A stretch of DNA of 64,000 nucleotides from Ignavibacterium sp037440165 (GCF_037440165.1 NZ_JBBIUQ010000006.1:1-64000), one strand, 5' to 3'; counted from the first letter of the stretch, positions 53,348 to 62,948 are shown. Program-made: numbers and translations. Notes: generated by a model not told the origin, from the sequence alone.

Positions 53348-53668
53348 ATGAAACGACAAAATTTTTTATCAAACATACCAACTAACATTTCACAGGAAAT
53401 TATTGAAACCATAATTTCATCTGAGCATATCAGAATTGAAAGAATTATTTCAATGGGGCATTCAAGTCCAGAAAATTTTTGGTACGATCAGCTAGAGAAT
53501 GAATGGGTTCTTTTACTTGAAGGTAAAGCCATGATCAAATTTGATGATGAATCTGTTATTACACTTCATAAAGGTGATTATATATTAATTCCTGCACATC
53601 AAAAGCATCGGGTTGAATGGAGTGATCCTGAACATCGGACAATTTGGTTAACAATTTTTTTCAAGTAA
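53348..53668 (+). CDS. Small cupin-domain protein
   Basis: A 106-residue single-domain cupin. ENFWYDQLENEWVLLLEGKA supplies cupin motif 1 (E ligand region) and HKGDYILIPAHQKHRVEWS motif 2 with P-A-H-x-x-H. Most relatives are small metal- or ligand-binding cupins of unknown substrate. Monocistronic, divergent from the C69 gene. Confidence 0.88.
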   Translation: MKRQNFLSNIPTNISQEIIETIISSEHIRIERIISMGHSSPENFWYDQLENEWVLLLEGKAMIKFDDESVITLHKGDYILIPAHQKHRVEWSDPEHRTIWLTIFFK

Positions 53669-53768
53669 TACTTTAGAAGATACTTATTATCTATGACTGC
53701 AAACTTTTGATATTTTTTAGTGCCTGTATATATTTGGCAATCATTTTTGAAGAAATTATTGTTATTAA

Positions 53769-55064
53769 ATGCAGCAAATCACAATCAGTGAATTAAAGTA
53801 TTTTGTCGGACAGGAAGTTACTTTATACGGCTGGCTTTATCATAAAAGATCAAGTGGAAAAATTAAATTTTTAGTTTTAAGAGATGGTACTGGCTATGTT
53901 CAATGCGTTTACTTTAAGGGAAATGTTAGTGATGAAATTTTTGAGATTGCCGATAGAATTGGACAGGAATCCTCACTTATCGTAATTGGAAAAGTAAAAC
54001 AGGAACCAAAAGCTCCCGGCGGTTATGAGCTTGATGCTATTGATTTAAAAATTACTCACGAAACTCACGACTATCCAATCACTCCAAAAGAACACGGAAT
54101 AGAATTTCTGCTCGATAACAGACATTTGTGGTTGCGTTCCAAAAGACAAGTTGCAATAATGAGAGTAAGACATCGTGTTGTGAAAGCAATCCGTGATTTC
54201 TTTGATGGCAAAGGTTTTACATTAATGGATGCTCCAATTTTAACTCCCAATGCTGTTGAAGGAACATCTACTTTGTTTGAAACAAAATATTTTGATTTAG
54301 GCAGCGCTTATCTAACTCAATCTGGTCAGCTTTATGCTGAAGCAGGAGCTTTGGCTTTGGGTAAAGTTTATACTTTCGGACCAACTTTCCGTGCAGAGAA
54401 ATCAAAAACAAGAAGACATCTTACCGAATTTTGGATGGTTGAACCGGAAGTTGCTTTTGCCGATCTGAATGATGATATGGATTTAGCTGAGGAGTTTCTT
54501 GAGTACATTGTTCAGACGGTATTAAAAGAAAAAGAAGAAGAACTTAAAATTCTCGAAAGAGATACAACAAAACTTCAGAATGTTAAAAGACCTTTCCCCC
54601 GAATTCATTACAATGAAGCAGTTGAAATTTTGAAAAAGCACGGAGTGGACTTTCAGTGGGGAAATGATTTTGGCGGAGGTGATGAAACAATAATTTCTGA
54701 GCAATTTGACAGACCTGTAATGGTTCACCATTATCCTGCTGAAGTTAAAGCTTTCTATATGAAACGCGATCCGCAGGATAAAAGATTTGCACTTGCTGTT
54801 GATGTTCTTGCACCTGAAGGATATGGAGAAATAATTGGCGGCTCACAAAGAGAAGATGACCTTGATACATTGCTTAAAAGAATTGCTGAACACAATCTTC
54901 CTCAGTCAGCGTTTGAGTGGTATCTAGATTTGAGAAGATTTGGTTCAGTGCCTCACTCAGGTTTTGGTTTAGGTTTGGAGCGAACAGTCAGCTGGATTTG
55001 CGGACTCGAGCATTTAAGAGAAGCAATTCCATTTCCCAGATTAATTTACAGAAATACTCCTTAG
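53769..55064 (+). CDS. asnS: Asparagine--tRNA ligase AsnS
   Basis: A 431-residue class IIb aminoacyl-tRNA synthetase. The N-terminal OB fold (residues 1-105; VTLYGWLYHKRSSGKIKFLV, LRDGTGYVQCVYFKG) binds the anticodon. The catalytic domain has motif 2 FRAEKSKTRRHLTEFWMVEPE, ATP-site GYGEIIGGSQRE and motif 3 GFGLGLERTVSWICGLEHLREAIPFPR, the last ending in the AsnRS-type IPFPR. It lies just before the nuo block, separated by a short repeat-containing spacer. Confidence 0.95.
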   Translation: MQQITISELKYFVGQEVTLYGWLYHKRSSGKIKFLVLRDGTGYVQCVYFKGNVSDEIFEIADRIGQESSLIVIGKVKQEPKAPGGYELDAIDLKITHETHDYPITPKEHGIEFLLDNRHLWLRSKRQVAIMRVRHRVVKAIRDFFDGKGFTLMDAPILTPNAVEGTSTLFETKYFDLGSAYLTQSGQLYAEAGALALGKVYTFGPTFRAEKSKTRRHLTEFWMVEPEVAFADLNDDMDLAEEFLEYIVQTVLKEKEEELKILERDTTKLQNVKRPFPRIHYNEAVEILKKHGVDFQWGNDFGGGDETIISEQFDRPVMVHHYPAEVKAFYMKRDPQDKRFALAVDVLAPEGYGEIIGGSQREDDLDTLLKRIAEHNLPQSAFEWYLDLRRFGSVPHSGFGLGLERTVSWICGLEHLREAIPFPRLIYRNTP

Positions 55065-55074
55065 TAATTAAAAA

Positions 55075-55099
55075 TGTACAATGTATAATGTACAATTAA
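55075..55099. repeat. Short palindromic AATGTACA-type repeat between asnS and nuoJ
   Basis: A 25-base element in the 51-base gap between asnS and nuoJ: two copies of AATGTACAAT or close variants (AATGTACAA and AATGTACAATT) flank TGTAT, and the whole has overlapping TGTACA palindromes. No coding role. It looks like a small dispersed intergenic repeat; copies elsewhere cannot be checked within one window. Confidence 0.5.
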
Positions 55100-55115
55100 G
55101 AAAAAAGATTTTAGA

Positions 55116-55631
55116 ATGAATTTAGAAGTAATTTTATTTTTTATTTTCGGATTTGTTGCTGCAGTTGCAGCTGTTATGATGATTACCAGAAATAATCCTG
55201 TAATTGCAGCACTGTATCTAATTCTTAATATGTCTTCGCTTGCGGGATTATATTTAACTCTGAATGCACAGTTCATCGCAGTAGCGCAGGTTATTGTTTA
55301 TGCTGGTGCAATAATGGTTCTTTTCCTGTTTGTCATAATGCTGCTTAGACCAGAAAACGAAAAGAAATTTTTAGAATCCAATCCCAAAGTCAAAATCTTC
55401 GCATTTGCAGTTGCCGGTTTCGTTTTTATTCAACTTGTTTATATTATTTTCTTTTCATCTCCATCAAAAATTCTTCAGAAAAATTTGGATGCGAGTGTAA
55501 AAGCAGGAACTATCGAAGCAATCGGCAATGAACTTTTCAAAAATTATGTTTTGCCGTTTGAAGCAGCAGGATTTTTACTTCTCGCAGCAACAATTGGAGC
55601 AATTTTATTAGCAAAGAAAAAAATTGAATAA
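55116..55631 (+). CDS. nuoJ: NADH-quinone oxidoreductase subunit J
   Basis: A 171-residue complex I membrane subunit with five hydrophobic helices. The core YLILNMSSLAGLYLTLNAQF and VIVYAGAIMVLFLFVIMLL, which carries the pi-bulge tyrosine/glycine region, is highly typical. It sits at the junction of peripheral and membrane arms near the quinone channel. First of five nuo genes here; nuoA-I are not in the window. Two bases before nuoK. Confidence 0.95.
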   Translation: MNLEVILFFIFGFVAAVAAVMMITRNNPVIAALYLILNMSSLAGLYLTLNAQFIAVAQVIVYAGAIMVLFLFVIMLLRPENEKKFLESNPKVKIFAFAVAGFVFIQLVYIIFFSSPSKILQKNLDASVKAGTIEAIGNELFKNYVLPFEAAGFLLLAATIGAILLAKKKIE

Positions 55632-55633
55632 CT

Positions 55634-55939
55634 ATGACAATAACAATTGAATACTATCTGATCTTAAGTGCTTTTATGTTTCTTGTCGGTGTAGCAGGAG
55701 TTCTCACCCGTAGAAATGCAATTGTTGTTTTTATGTCTATTGAATTGATGCTCAACTCTGCAAATCTCACACTGATTGCATTCGCTTCATTTATGGGAAG
55801 TTCAGTTGGACAACTGTTCGTATTTTTTGTTATGACTGTTGCCGCAGCAGAAGCCGCTGTAGGCCTTGCAATCATTATTGCTATTTTCAGAAATAAACTT
55901 ACTGTTAATATTGACGAAATAAATATCCTTAAGTGGTAA
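55634..55939 (+). CDS. nuoK: NADH-quinone oxidoreductase subunit K
   Basis: A 101-residue three-helix proton-channel subunit related to MrpC. The helix 2 glutamate E37 (VVFMSIELMLNSANLTLI) and helix 3 glutamate (FFVMTVAAAEAAVGLAI) are both present. Helps connect NuoJ to the antiporter-like NuoN. Nine bases before nuoL. Confidence 0.97.
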   Translation: MTITIEYYLILSAFMFLVGVAGVLTRRNAIVVFMSIELMLNSANLTLIAFASFMGSSVGQLFVFFVMTVAAAEAAVGLAIIIAIFRNKLTVNIDEINILKW

Positions 55940-55948
55940 TTAGATTTT

Positions 55949-57886
55949 ATGCGTGAATTAATTTACTTAACAGTGCTGTTACCTCTTCTTGGTTTTCTGA
56001 TAAATGGAATATTCGGAAGCCTTATTAAAAATGAAAAAGTAATCGGCACAATAGGAAGCGGTGTAATTGGAATTTCTTTTCTGATTGCACTCGTTGCATT
56101 CTTCGAAACTTTAGCACTTCCCGTAGAACAAAGACAACTTATTGTTTCTCTTTTTACCTGGCTTAATGTTGGCGGTCTTGATGTCAGCTTTGCCTACCAG
56201 GTAGATCAGCTTTCATTAGTAATGGCATTGATTGTTACAGGTGTAGGATTTGTAATTCATGTTTACTCAATTGGATATATGCACGGAGATAAGGGTTTTT
56301 GGAGATTCTTTGCTTATCTTAATTTATTCATCTTTGCAATGATGAACCTTATTCTTGCCGATAATTTTGTTCTGTTATTTCTGGGATGGGAAGGCGTTGG
56401 TCTTTGTTCTTACCTGCTTATTGGTTTCTGGTACGACAGAAAATTTGAGAAGAGTACTACTTCGGATGCTGCTAAAAAAGCTTTTATCGTTAACAGAATT
56501 GGTGATTTTGGTTTTTTGTTGGGAATGTTTTTAATCTTTCTCACATTCGGTTCACTTAACTTTAATGAAGTTTTCAGCAAAGTAAATACTTTTTCAGTTT
56601 CATCAACAGTTTACGGTTTTATAACACTGTTCCTTTTTATTGGAGCTACTGGTAAATCAGCACAAATTCCGCTTTATGTTTGGTTACCTGATGCAATGGC
56701 TGGTCCGACTCCAGTATCAGCACTAATTCATGCTGCTACAATGGTTACTGCCGGAGTTTATATGGTTGCCAGATGTTCTGTTCTGTTTGCATCTGCACCA
56801 CAAATAATGATGGTTGTTGCAATAATTGGTTTGCTCACAGCTTTCTTCGCTGCAACAATTGGAATAGTTCAGAATGATATTAAAAAAGTTTTAGCTTATT
56901 CAACAATCAGTCAACTTGGTTATATGTTTCTTGCTATGGGTGTTGGGGCATTCAGTGCAGGAATATTTCATGTAATGACTCACGCATTCTTTAAAGCTTT
57001 ACTTTTTCTTGGTGCAGGAAGTGTTATTCACGCAATGCATGAAGAACAGGATATTCAGAGATACGGCGGATTGAAAAAATATATGCCGCAAACTGCTGTA
57101 ACATTTTTGATTGCAGCACTTGCGATATCCGGTATTCCACCACTATCAGGATTTTTCAGTAAAGATGAAATTCTTTGGTATTCATTTGCAAATGGAAGTC
57201 TTATACTGTGGTTGGTTGGTGTAATCACTGCATTGATGACTGCATTCTATATGTTCAGATTGTATTTCCTCACATTTGAAGGGAAGGAAAGATTCGGACA
57301 CGATAAACATCCACATGAATCTCCAAAAGTAATGACAATTCCTTTAATTGTTCTTGCAATTCTTTCAGTTATTGGGGGATTTATTGGTGTTCCCGAAATC
57401 TTTAGCGGAGAACATGGAAACCAGTTCCATAATTGGTTAGCTCCGTTGTTTAAAGATGCTGACAGAAAACTTATGCATTTTGGTTTACACTCTCATTTTG
57501 AAGAACTACTTCTTATGATTTTATCTGTAGCTGGTGCAGCAGCATCAATCTTTTTTGCAAGATACATTTATTTGAAGAAGCCGGAAACTGCTGCCCGAAC
57601 TTCAAATCGTTTGAGAGGGCTATACAATCTGCTTTGGAATAAGTATTATGTTGATGAAGTCTATGATGCTGTTATTGTTAATCCGATTGTAACTCTGTCA
57701 AGAAATGTATTATGGAAGATTGCTGATAATAAAATTATTGATGGAACTGTAAATGGCGCAGCAAAACTTGTTAATATAGTTTCGGCTTCAATAAGAAAAA
57801 TTCAAACGGGTGTAGCTCAGCTATATGCATTAGTAATGGTGCTTGGAATAGCTGCTACTTTATTATGGATTATTTTAAGTTTTTAG
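55949..57886 (+). CDS. nuoL: NADH-quinone oxidoreductase subunit L
   Basis: A 645-residue antiporter-like proton pump subunit with about 15-16 helices. FLGWEGVGLCSYLLIGFWYD carries the channel glutamate; KSAQIPLYVWLPDAMAGPTP has the conserved lysine and the PDAMxGPTPVSALIHAATM signature; YSTISQLGYMFLAMGVG and the second lysine-containing PLSGFFSKDEI follow. The C-terminal amphipathic horizontal helix region (KYYVDEVYDAVIV onward) runs along the membrane arm. Confidence 0.97.
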   Translation: MRELIYLTVLLPLLGFLINGIFGSLIKNEKVIGTIGSGVIGISFLIALVAFFETLALPVEQRQLIVSLFTWLNVGGLDVSFAYQVDQLSLVMALIVTGVGFVIHVYSIGYMHGDKGFWRFFAYLNLFIFAMMNLILADNFVLLFLGWEGVGLCSYLLIGFWYDRKFEKSTTSDAAKKAFIVNRIGDFGFLLGMFLIFLTFGSLNFNEVFSKVNTFSVSSTVYGFITLFLFIGATGKSAQIPLYVWLPDAMAGPTPVSALIHAATMVTAGVYMVARCSVLFASAPQIMMVVAIIGLLTAFFAATIGIVQNDIKKVLAYSTISQLGYMFLAMGVGAFSAGIFHVMTHAFFKALLFLGAGSVIHAMHEEQDIQRYGGLKKYMPQTAVTFLIAALAISGIPPLSGFFSKDEILWYSFANGSLILWLVGVITALMTAFYMFRLYFLTFEGKERFGHDKHPHESPKVMTIPLIVLAILSVIGGFIGVPEIFSGEHGNQFHNWLAPLFKDADRKLMHFGLHSHFEELLLMILSVAGAAASIFFARYIYLKKPETAARTSNRLRGLYNLLWNKYYVDEVYDAVIVNPIVTLSRNVLWKIADNKIIDGTVNGAAKLVNIVSASIRKIQTGVAQLYALVMVLGIAATLLWIILSF

Positions 57887-57889
57887 TCT

Positions 57890-59428
57890 ATGGAAAATAA
57901 TTTTCTGCTCACATATCTGATTCTTCTTCCTCTGGCGGGTGCTTTTGCTTTACTTTTTATAAATAAAGAAAGAGCTTCGGCAATCAGAATTACCGGACTT
58001 GTTTTTTCTGTTATTACTTTTATTATATCACTTCTTGTATATTTTGAATTTGATCACTCATCATCCGATTTCCAGTTTGTGCATAAATTTAGCTGGATAA
58101 ATGGATTAAACATTTTCTATTTTGTTGGTGTTGATGGATTATCACTTCTTCTGGTTTTACTTACAACATTTTTAACACCGCTTACCCTTATTTCAAGCTG
58201 GTCGAGCATTGAACACAAAATTAAAGAGTTTACTTTCTTTATGCTCTTGCTTGAAACAGGAATGATTGGAGTATTTGTTTCTCTGGATTTATTCCTGTTC
58301 TATATTTTCTGGGAAGCGATGCTTATTCCAATGTATTTTATTATCGGAATTTGGGGTGGAAAAGAAAGAATCTACGCAGCTATTAAATTCTTCCTTTATA
58401 CAATGTTTGGAAGTCTTTTAATGCTCGTTGCTATAATCTGGCTTGCTGTATATTCTTCAGAATCTCTGGGATACTTTACAACAGATATTACTCAACTCTA
58501 TACAGTTGCACCAACTATTACTCGTGACATTCAACTTTGGATGTTTCTTGCATTTGGTTTAAGCTTCGCAATTAAAGTTCCACTGTTTCCTCTGCATACT
58601 TGGCTGCCAGATGCGCACGTTCAGGCACCAACTGCAGGTTCTGTTATTCTTGCAGGAGTTTTGCTTAAGATGGGCACTTTTGGATTGTTAAGATTTAACT
58701 TACCTCTTTTCCCGGATGCATCAATTTATTTTGCACCATACTTTTCAATTCTTGCAGTTATCGGAATTATTTATGGTGCCTTAGTGGCAATGGTTCAAAC
58801 GGATATGAAAAAACTTGTTGCCTATTCTTCAGTTTCCCATTTAGGATTTGTTGTACTTGGAATTTTCGCAATGACTCAGGAATCTGTGCAAGGTGCTGTT
58901 ATTCAGATGATTAACCATGGACTTTCAACAGGAGCATTATTCCTTTTAGTTGGAGTTATTTACGAGAGAACTCACACCAGAGAAATTGCTGATTATGGCG
59001 GAATTGCCAAACTTGTTCCCTTCTTCGCCTTTTCACTAATGTTTGCTTCACTTTCTTCTGTAGGATTACCTGGCTTGAACGGATTCATTGGGGAGTTTTT
59101 GATACTTCTTGGTTCCTTCAAATCAGGTGTACTAAATAGTTGGTGGTTCACTGTATTTGCTGCAAGCGGAGTTATCTTCGCGGCAGTTTATTTGTTGTGG
59201 ATGTATCAGAGAGTTGTTTTTGGAGAAGTAAAAAATCCATCTCTTCGCGGATTAAAAGATATGAATGCCAGAGAGATTTTCGTGATGATTCCGATTTTCA
59301 TTTTTATAGTATGGATTGGAATTTATCCATCTACATTCTTAAAAGTTTCAGAAAAAACTTCTGCAAAAATTATTAATCAGGTATTATCACCTGAACAAAC
59401 TGCAGAGAAAATAATTAACAACAGGTAA
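57890..59428 (+). CDS. nuoM: NADH-quinone oxidoreductase subunit M
   Basis: A 512-residue antiporter-like subunit with about 13-14 helices. FYIFWEAMLIPMYFIIGIWG holds the conserved glutamate, KVPLFPLHTWLPDAHVQAPT the channel lysine/PDAH motif, and YSSVSHLGFVVLGIFAM and NHGLSTGALFLLVGVIYERT the later signature. Starts 4 bases after nuoL. Confidence 0.97.
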   Translation: MENNFLLTYLILLPLAGAFALLFINKERASAIRITGLVFSVITFIISLLVYFEFDHSSSDFQFVHKFSWINGLNIFYFVGVDGLSLLLVLLTTFLTPLTLISSWSSIEHKIKEFTFFMLLLETGMIGVFVSLDLFLFYIFWEAMLIPMYFIIGIWGGKERIYAAIKFFLYTMFGSLLMLVAIIWLAVYSSESLGYFTTDITQLYTVAPTITRDIQLWMFLAFGLSFAIKVPLFPLHTWLPDAHVQAPTAGSVILAGVLLKMGTFGLLRFNLPLFPDASIYFAPYFSILAVIGIIYGALVAMVQTDMKKLVAYSSVSHLGFVVLGIFAMTQESVQGAVIQMINHGLSTGALFLLVGVIYERTHTREIADYGGIAKLVPFFAFSLMFASLSSVGLPGLNGFIGEFLILLGSFKSGVLNSWWFTVFAASGVIFAAVYLLWMYQRVVFGEVKNPSLRGLKDMNAREIFVMIPIFIFIVWIGIYPSTFLKVSEKTSAKIINQVLSPEQTAEKIINNR

Positions 59429-59443
59429 AAGAGCTTTTGACTT

Positions 59444-60871
59444 ATGTATAATAACTTTCAGGAATTTTACAATACACTTCCACTTGTTATCATCGCCGCT
59501 GGAATTTTAATTTCCATTACTGTTGAAATGTATTCCAAAAAGAGTGAAAATTTTTTAAGCTGGTTTTCAATAGTGATATTTCTTGCTTCAGGATTTTATT
59601 CACTTCTTACTCTAGATAATCGTTCTGTAGTGCTTCAGAATATGCTCGTTACCGGCGGTTATGTGAATATTTTTTATTTCATCTTTACTTTTAGTGCGGC
59701 AATGATATGCTTTCTCTCAATTGATTATCTTAAAAAGTACGATACCTATTTCGGTGAGTATTACATTCTTATGCAAACATCTGTTTTGGGTATGATGTTA
59801 ATGGCTGGTGCAAAAGATTTATTCATGATTTTTCTTGGACTTGAAGTGATGTCTGTTTCCTTCTATGTACTGGCAGGAATTAACAGAAAAAGATTAACTG
59901 CTACAGAATCAGCATTAAAATATTTTTTACTTGGTGCTTTTACTACCGGATTTGTAGTTTATGGTATAGCTCTTATTTACGGAACTGCCCAAAGCACTTC
60001 ATTTGATGTAATTACTTCAAAGTTTGGTGAACTATCAGGAAATCTATTATTTATTACAGGCGTAATTTTATTCCTGATCGGTTTCTCATTTAAGATTGCA
60101 GCTTTCCCATTTCATATGTGGGTTCCAGATGTTTATCAAGGTGCTCCATCAACTGTTGCAGGATTATTTTCAACTGCAGGAAAGGTTGCAGCCTTCAGTG
60201 CCATAATTGTTTCATTATTTGTGCTTTTTACATCCGGCGCAATGAAAATAATTACGCCTTATCTTTCAGTAATTTCTGTCCTTTCAATGTTCTTTGGAAG
60301 CATTGTTGCAATCGCTCAGACTAATATTAAAAGAATGCTTGCTTATTCATCCATTTCGCACGCTGGTTATCTTTTAATTGGTCTTGCAGCTTCTAACTCA
60401 GAGGGAATTGCAGGAATTATTTTTTATCTCGCAGCTTACTCATTTATGAATCTCGGTGCTTTTGGAATTGTATGCATTGTTGAAGGAAAAGAAGAAACAA
60501 ATCTTGAATTAGATTCTTACCGTGGTTTAGGAAGCAGACAACCAATGCTTGCTGCACTACTTTCTCTCTTCATGTTTTCGCTCGCTGGCATTCCTCCTTT
60601 TGCCGGCTTTTTTGGTAAATACTATATCTTCATTGCTGCAATTGAAGCAAATTTAACCTGGTTAGCAATTCTGGGAGTCTTATCAAGTGTTATTAGTGTT
60701 TACTTCTATTTGCGTTTGGTAGTGCTTATGTATTTCCATGATTCCTCAGAACAATTTGAAATTACAAAATCGAACTCGGGACTTGTTGCGGTTTTTATCT
60801 CTGCGATATTTGTAGTTCTCCTTGGAATTTTGCCGGGATCACTTCTCAATCTGATTACTTCTTACCTGTAA
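59444..60871 (+). CDS. nuoN: NADH-quinone oxidoreductase subunit N
   Basis: A 475-residue antiporter-like subunit with about 14 helices; last of the nuo run. Motifs: FLGLEVMSVSFYVLAGINRK (Glu), KIAAFPFHMWVPDVYQGAPS (Lys and PDVYxGAPS), YSSISHAGYLLIGLAASNSE and AGIPPFAGFFGKYYIF. A 15-base gap separates it from nuoM. No terminator is visible before nnrDE. Confidence 0.97.
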   Translation: MYNNFQEFYNTLPLVIIAAGILISITVEMYSKKSENFLSWFSIVIFLASGFYSLLTLDNRSVVLQNMLVTGGYVNIFYFIFTFSAAMICFLSIDYLKKYDTYFGEYYILMQTSVLGMMLMAGAKDLFMIFLGLEVMSVSFYVLAGINRKRLTATESALKYFLLGAFTTGFVVYGIALIYGTAQSTSFDVITSKFGELSGNLLFITGVILFLIGFSFKIAAFPFHMWVPDVYQGAPSTVAGLFSTAGKVAAFSAIIVSLFVLFTSGAMKIITPYLSVISVLSMFFGSIVAIAQTNIKRMLAYSSISHAGYLLIGLAASNSEGIAGIIFYLAAYSFMNLGAFGIVCIVEGKEETNLELDSYRGLGSRQPMLAALLSLFMFSLAGIPPFAGFFGKYYIFIAAIEANLTWLAILGVLSSVISVYFYLRLVVLMYFHDSSEQFEITKSNSGLVAVFISAIFVVLLGILPGSLLNLITSYL

Positions 60872-60923
60872 TAGTTCTCAGATATTTAATAACTTTGTAT
60901 CAGTAAATTATTCAACTGATAAT

Positions 60924-62483
60924 ATGATTCCATTATATTCAAATTCTCAAATCCGTGATTTAGATGCTTTTGCTATTAATAAATTGCAAATACCGGGAAT
61001 TGTTTTAATGGAGAATGCAGCAAAAGTTATTGTTGAAATTATCTTATCTGAATATCCTTCAATTTCTTCAGTAGGTATAGTTTGTGGGAAAGGGAATAAT
61101 GGTGGAGACGGTTTTGCGGTTGCAAGACACTTATCAAATGCAGGACTAAATGTTAATGTTATCTTTCTTGGTGATAGTTATTCAATGAGTGATGATTGCC
61201 GTACAAATTACGAAATTTGTTCAAACATTTCTCAGACACGAAAAAATCTTAAACTCTTCCAGTACTCTGGTTTAAAGACACTCACTACTTTAAAGAACTC
61301 AGATTTAATTATTGATGCTATACTTGGAAGCGGTTTCTCAGGTGAATTAAAAGAACCAATCGCTTCGATTGTTACTGAACTAAATAAGATAGAAGCCATT
61401 AAAGTAGCAATAGATGTTCCCACAGGATTGAATGCTGATACAGGTGAGGGAAATATTATTTTCAATTCTGATTTAACGATCACGCTTGGGGAATTCAAAA
61501 AGGGATTATTCATTACTAAAGGATATGAAAACTGTGGCAAGATAATTCTTTCTGAAATTGGTGTCGGTCGTGATTACTTTGATAATGTTTCCCCTGATAC
61601 TTTTCTGATTGAGCCCGAAGATGCATACGAAAATCTTCCAAAAAGAAAAAGGAGAATTAACAAATATTCTGCTGGAAAAGTTTTAACTCTGGCGGGTTCA
61701 TATCAATATCCTGGTGCTGCCATATTAACTTCTGGTTCAGTGTTATACTCAGGTGCTGGTGCTTCAGTTTTAGCTGTGCCTGTATCTGTAAAAAAATTTA
61801 TTCATAGAAAAATTACTGATCTTGTTGTGCAAACTTATGGTAATGAGCAAAGCAAATTTTTAACTCCGGATGATTACAAAACTCTCGAACAAAAAATAAA
61901 GTGGGCTGATGTTGTTGCATTGGGACCAGGCATTGGCAGGGAGGAGAAAACTGTTGAATTTGTTCACAAGTTTTTAAGAAAAAAAGAATTTAAGTCAGCA
62001 GTAATTGATGCAGATGCTTTGTTTGCATTAAAAGACATTCTATCAAAAGCTGATTTAAGAAATTGTATTTTAACTCCGCACTACGGTGAGTTTAGTTTAC
62101 TAACAAATATTTCTGTTGAAGAACTTGAGAAAAATGTTTTGGAGGCAGGAAAAGAATTTGCGGTCAAACACAAAACTATATTGGTTCTGAAAGGAGCGCC
62201 TACGATTACATTCAGTTCAGATGGTTACTCTTTTATAAACTCAACAGGTAATAACGGATTAGCTAAATTTGGCAGTGGGGATGTGCTAACAGGGATGAGT
62301 GCAGGATTTTGCTCACAGTCAAAAGAATTACTTGATTCTTCTTTGCTTGCAGTTTATCTGCACGGACTTACTGCAGATTTAATGCTGAATAAAAAAACCG
62401 AGTTTGGAATTGTGTCATCAGAGTTGATGAAAAATATTCCCGCATCCATCAATTTTATAAAGAGGTCTTTTGAAAAAAATTAA
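60924..62483 (+). CDS. nnr: Bifunctional NAD(P)H-hydrate epimerase / ADP-dependent hydrate dehydratase
   Basis: A 519-residue fused repair enzyme that restores damaged NAD(P)H hydrates. The N-terminal YjeF epimerase domain (1-215) has MENAAKVIVEI, VGIVCGKGNNGGDGFAVARH and AIDVPTGLNADTGE. The C-terminal dehydratase domain (about 230-519) has GKVLTLAGSYQYPGAAIL, ALGPGIGREEKT, DADALFALKD, LTPHYGEFSLL and GNNGLAKFGSGDVLTGMSAG. Both active sites look intact. Overlaps the VanZ-like gene by 14 bases. Confidence 0.96.
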   Translation: MIPLYSNSQIRDLDAFAINKLQIPGIVLMENAAKVIVEIILSEYPSISSVGIVCGKGNNGGDGFAVARHLSNAGLNVNVIFLGDSYSMSDDCRTNYEICSNISQTRKNLKLFQYSGLKTLTTLKNSDLIIDAILGSGFSGELKEPIASIVTELNKIEAIKVAIDVPTGLNADTGEGNIIFNSDLTITLGEFKKGLFITKGYENCGKIILSEIGVGRDYFDNVSPDTFLIEPEDAYENLPKRKRRINKYSAGKVLTLAGSYQYPGAAILTSGSVLYSGAGASVLAVPVSVKKFIHRKITDLVVQTYGNEQSKFLTPDDYKTLEQKIKWADVVALGPGIGREEKTVEFVHKFLRKKEFKSAVIDADALFALKDILSKADLRNCILTPHYGEFSLLTNISVEELEKNVLEAGKEFAVKHKTILVLKGAPTITFSSDGYSFINSTGNNGLAKFGSGDVLTGMSAGFCSQSKELLDSSLLAVYLHGLTADLMLNKKTEFGIVSSELMKNIPASINFIKRSFEKN

Positions 62484-62877
62484 CAGAGTCTTCGTTTTTA
62501 TTTACTTACCTTTAATAATTCATTGGGTTACAATTTTCATCTTGACAAGTTTGCCCTCAGATAAACTTCCGTCAGTTGAAATAGGTGATAAATTAAATCA
62601 CTTTTTAGCTTTCTTTGTGTTAGGTTTCTTTCTGAATCTGACTTTAAGATATCAAGCAAAATTTCCGGCCCTTAAAAAAAATATTTTAATAATCACAATA
62701 ATTATTGCTTCGGGCTATGGCTTACTCGATGAGCTCCATCAATTACTTGTTCCTGGTCGCAGTGCTGAAGTGCTGGATTGGGTTGCTGATTTTATCGGGG
62801 CAATATCAGGTAGTTTGCTTGCTGAAGCAATTTACAAGAAATATTTTTTGGCATTAAATCATTTTCTTAAAAGTTAG
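62470..62877 (+). CDS. VanZ-like family membrane protein
   Basis: A 135-residue protein with about four hydrophobic segments. KLNHFLAFFVLGFFLNLTLR and GYGLLDELHQLLVPGRSAEVLDWVAD are the diagnostic VanZ-like features (D-E-x-H-Q and R-x-x-x-x-D-W-x-A-N/D). Start at TTG 62470, 4 bases after AGAGG, overlapping nnr. Function unknown; membership does not imply vancomycin or teicoplanin resistance. Confidence 0.9.
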   Translation: MKKINRVFVFIYLPLIIHWVTIFILTSLPSDKLPSVEIGDKLNHFLAFFVLGFFLNLTLRYQAKFPALKKNILIITIIIASGYGLLDELHQLLVPGRSAEVLDWVADFIGAISGSLLAEAIYKKYFLALNHFLKS

Positions 62878-62923
62878 CTGGAACTTTCCTGAAAAAATCA
62901 AGTAAAAATACTTGAAAAGTTAT

Positions 62924-62948
62924 TTGACAATACATTTATCAATAATTA
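62924..62948 (+). promoter_or_regulatory. Possible tonB promoter region
   Basis: A consensus TTGACA at 62924-62929 lies 59 bases before the tonB start, with TAATTA at 62943-62948 as the only -10-like hexamer nearby (13-base spacing, too short for a good match). A 7-bp inverted repeat, TCAAGTA/TACTTGA (62898-62915), lies just upstream and might be an operator. Evidence is weak. Confidence 0.25.

Noticed and set aside
62898..62915. TCAAGTA/TACTTGA hairpin as a terminator
   Set aside because: Seven weak pairs, and on the plus strand it is followed by A not T; the T-run lies on the minus strand, where no gene ends.
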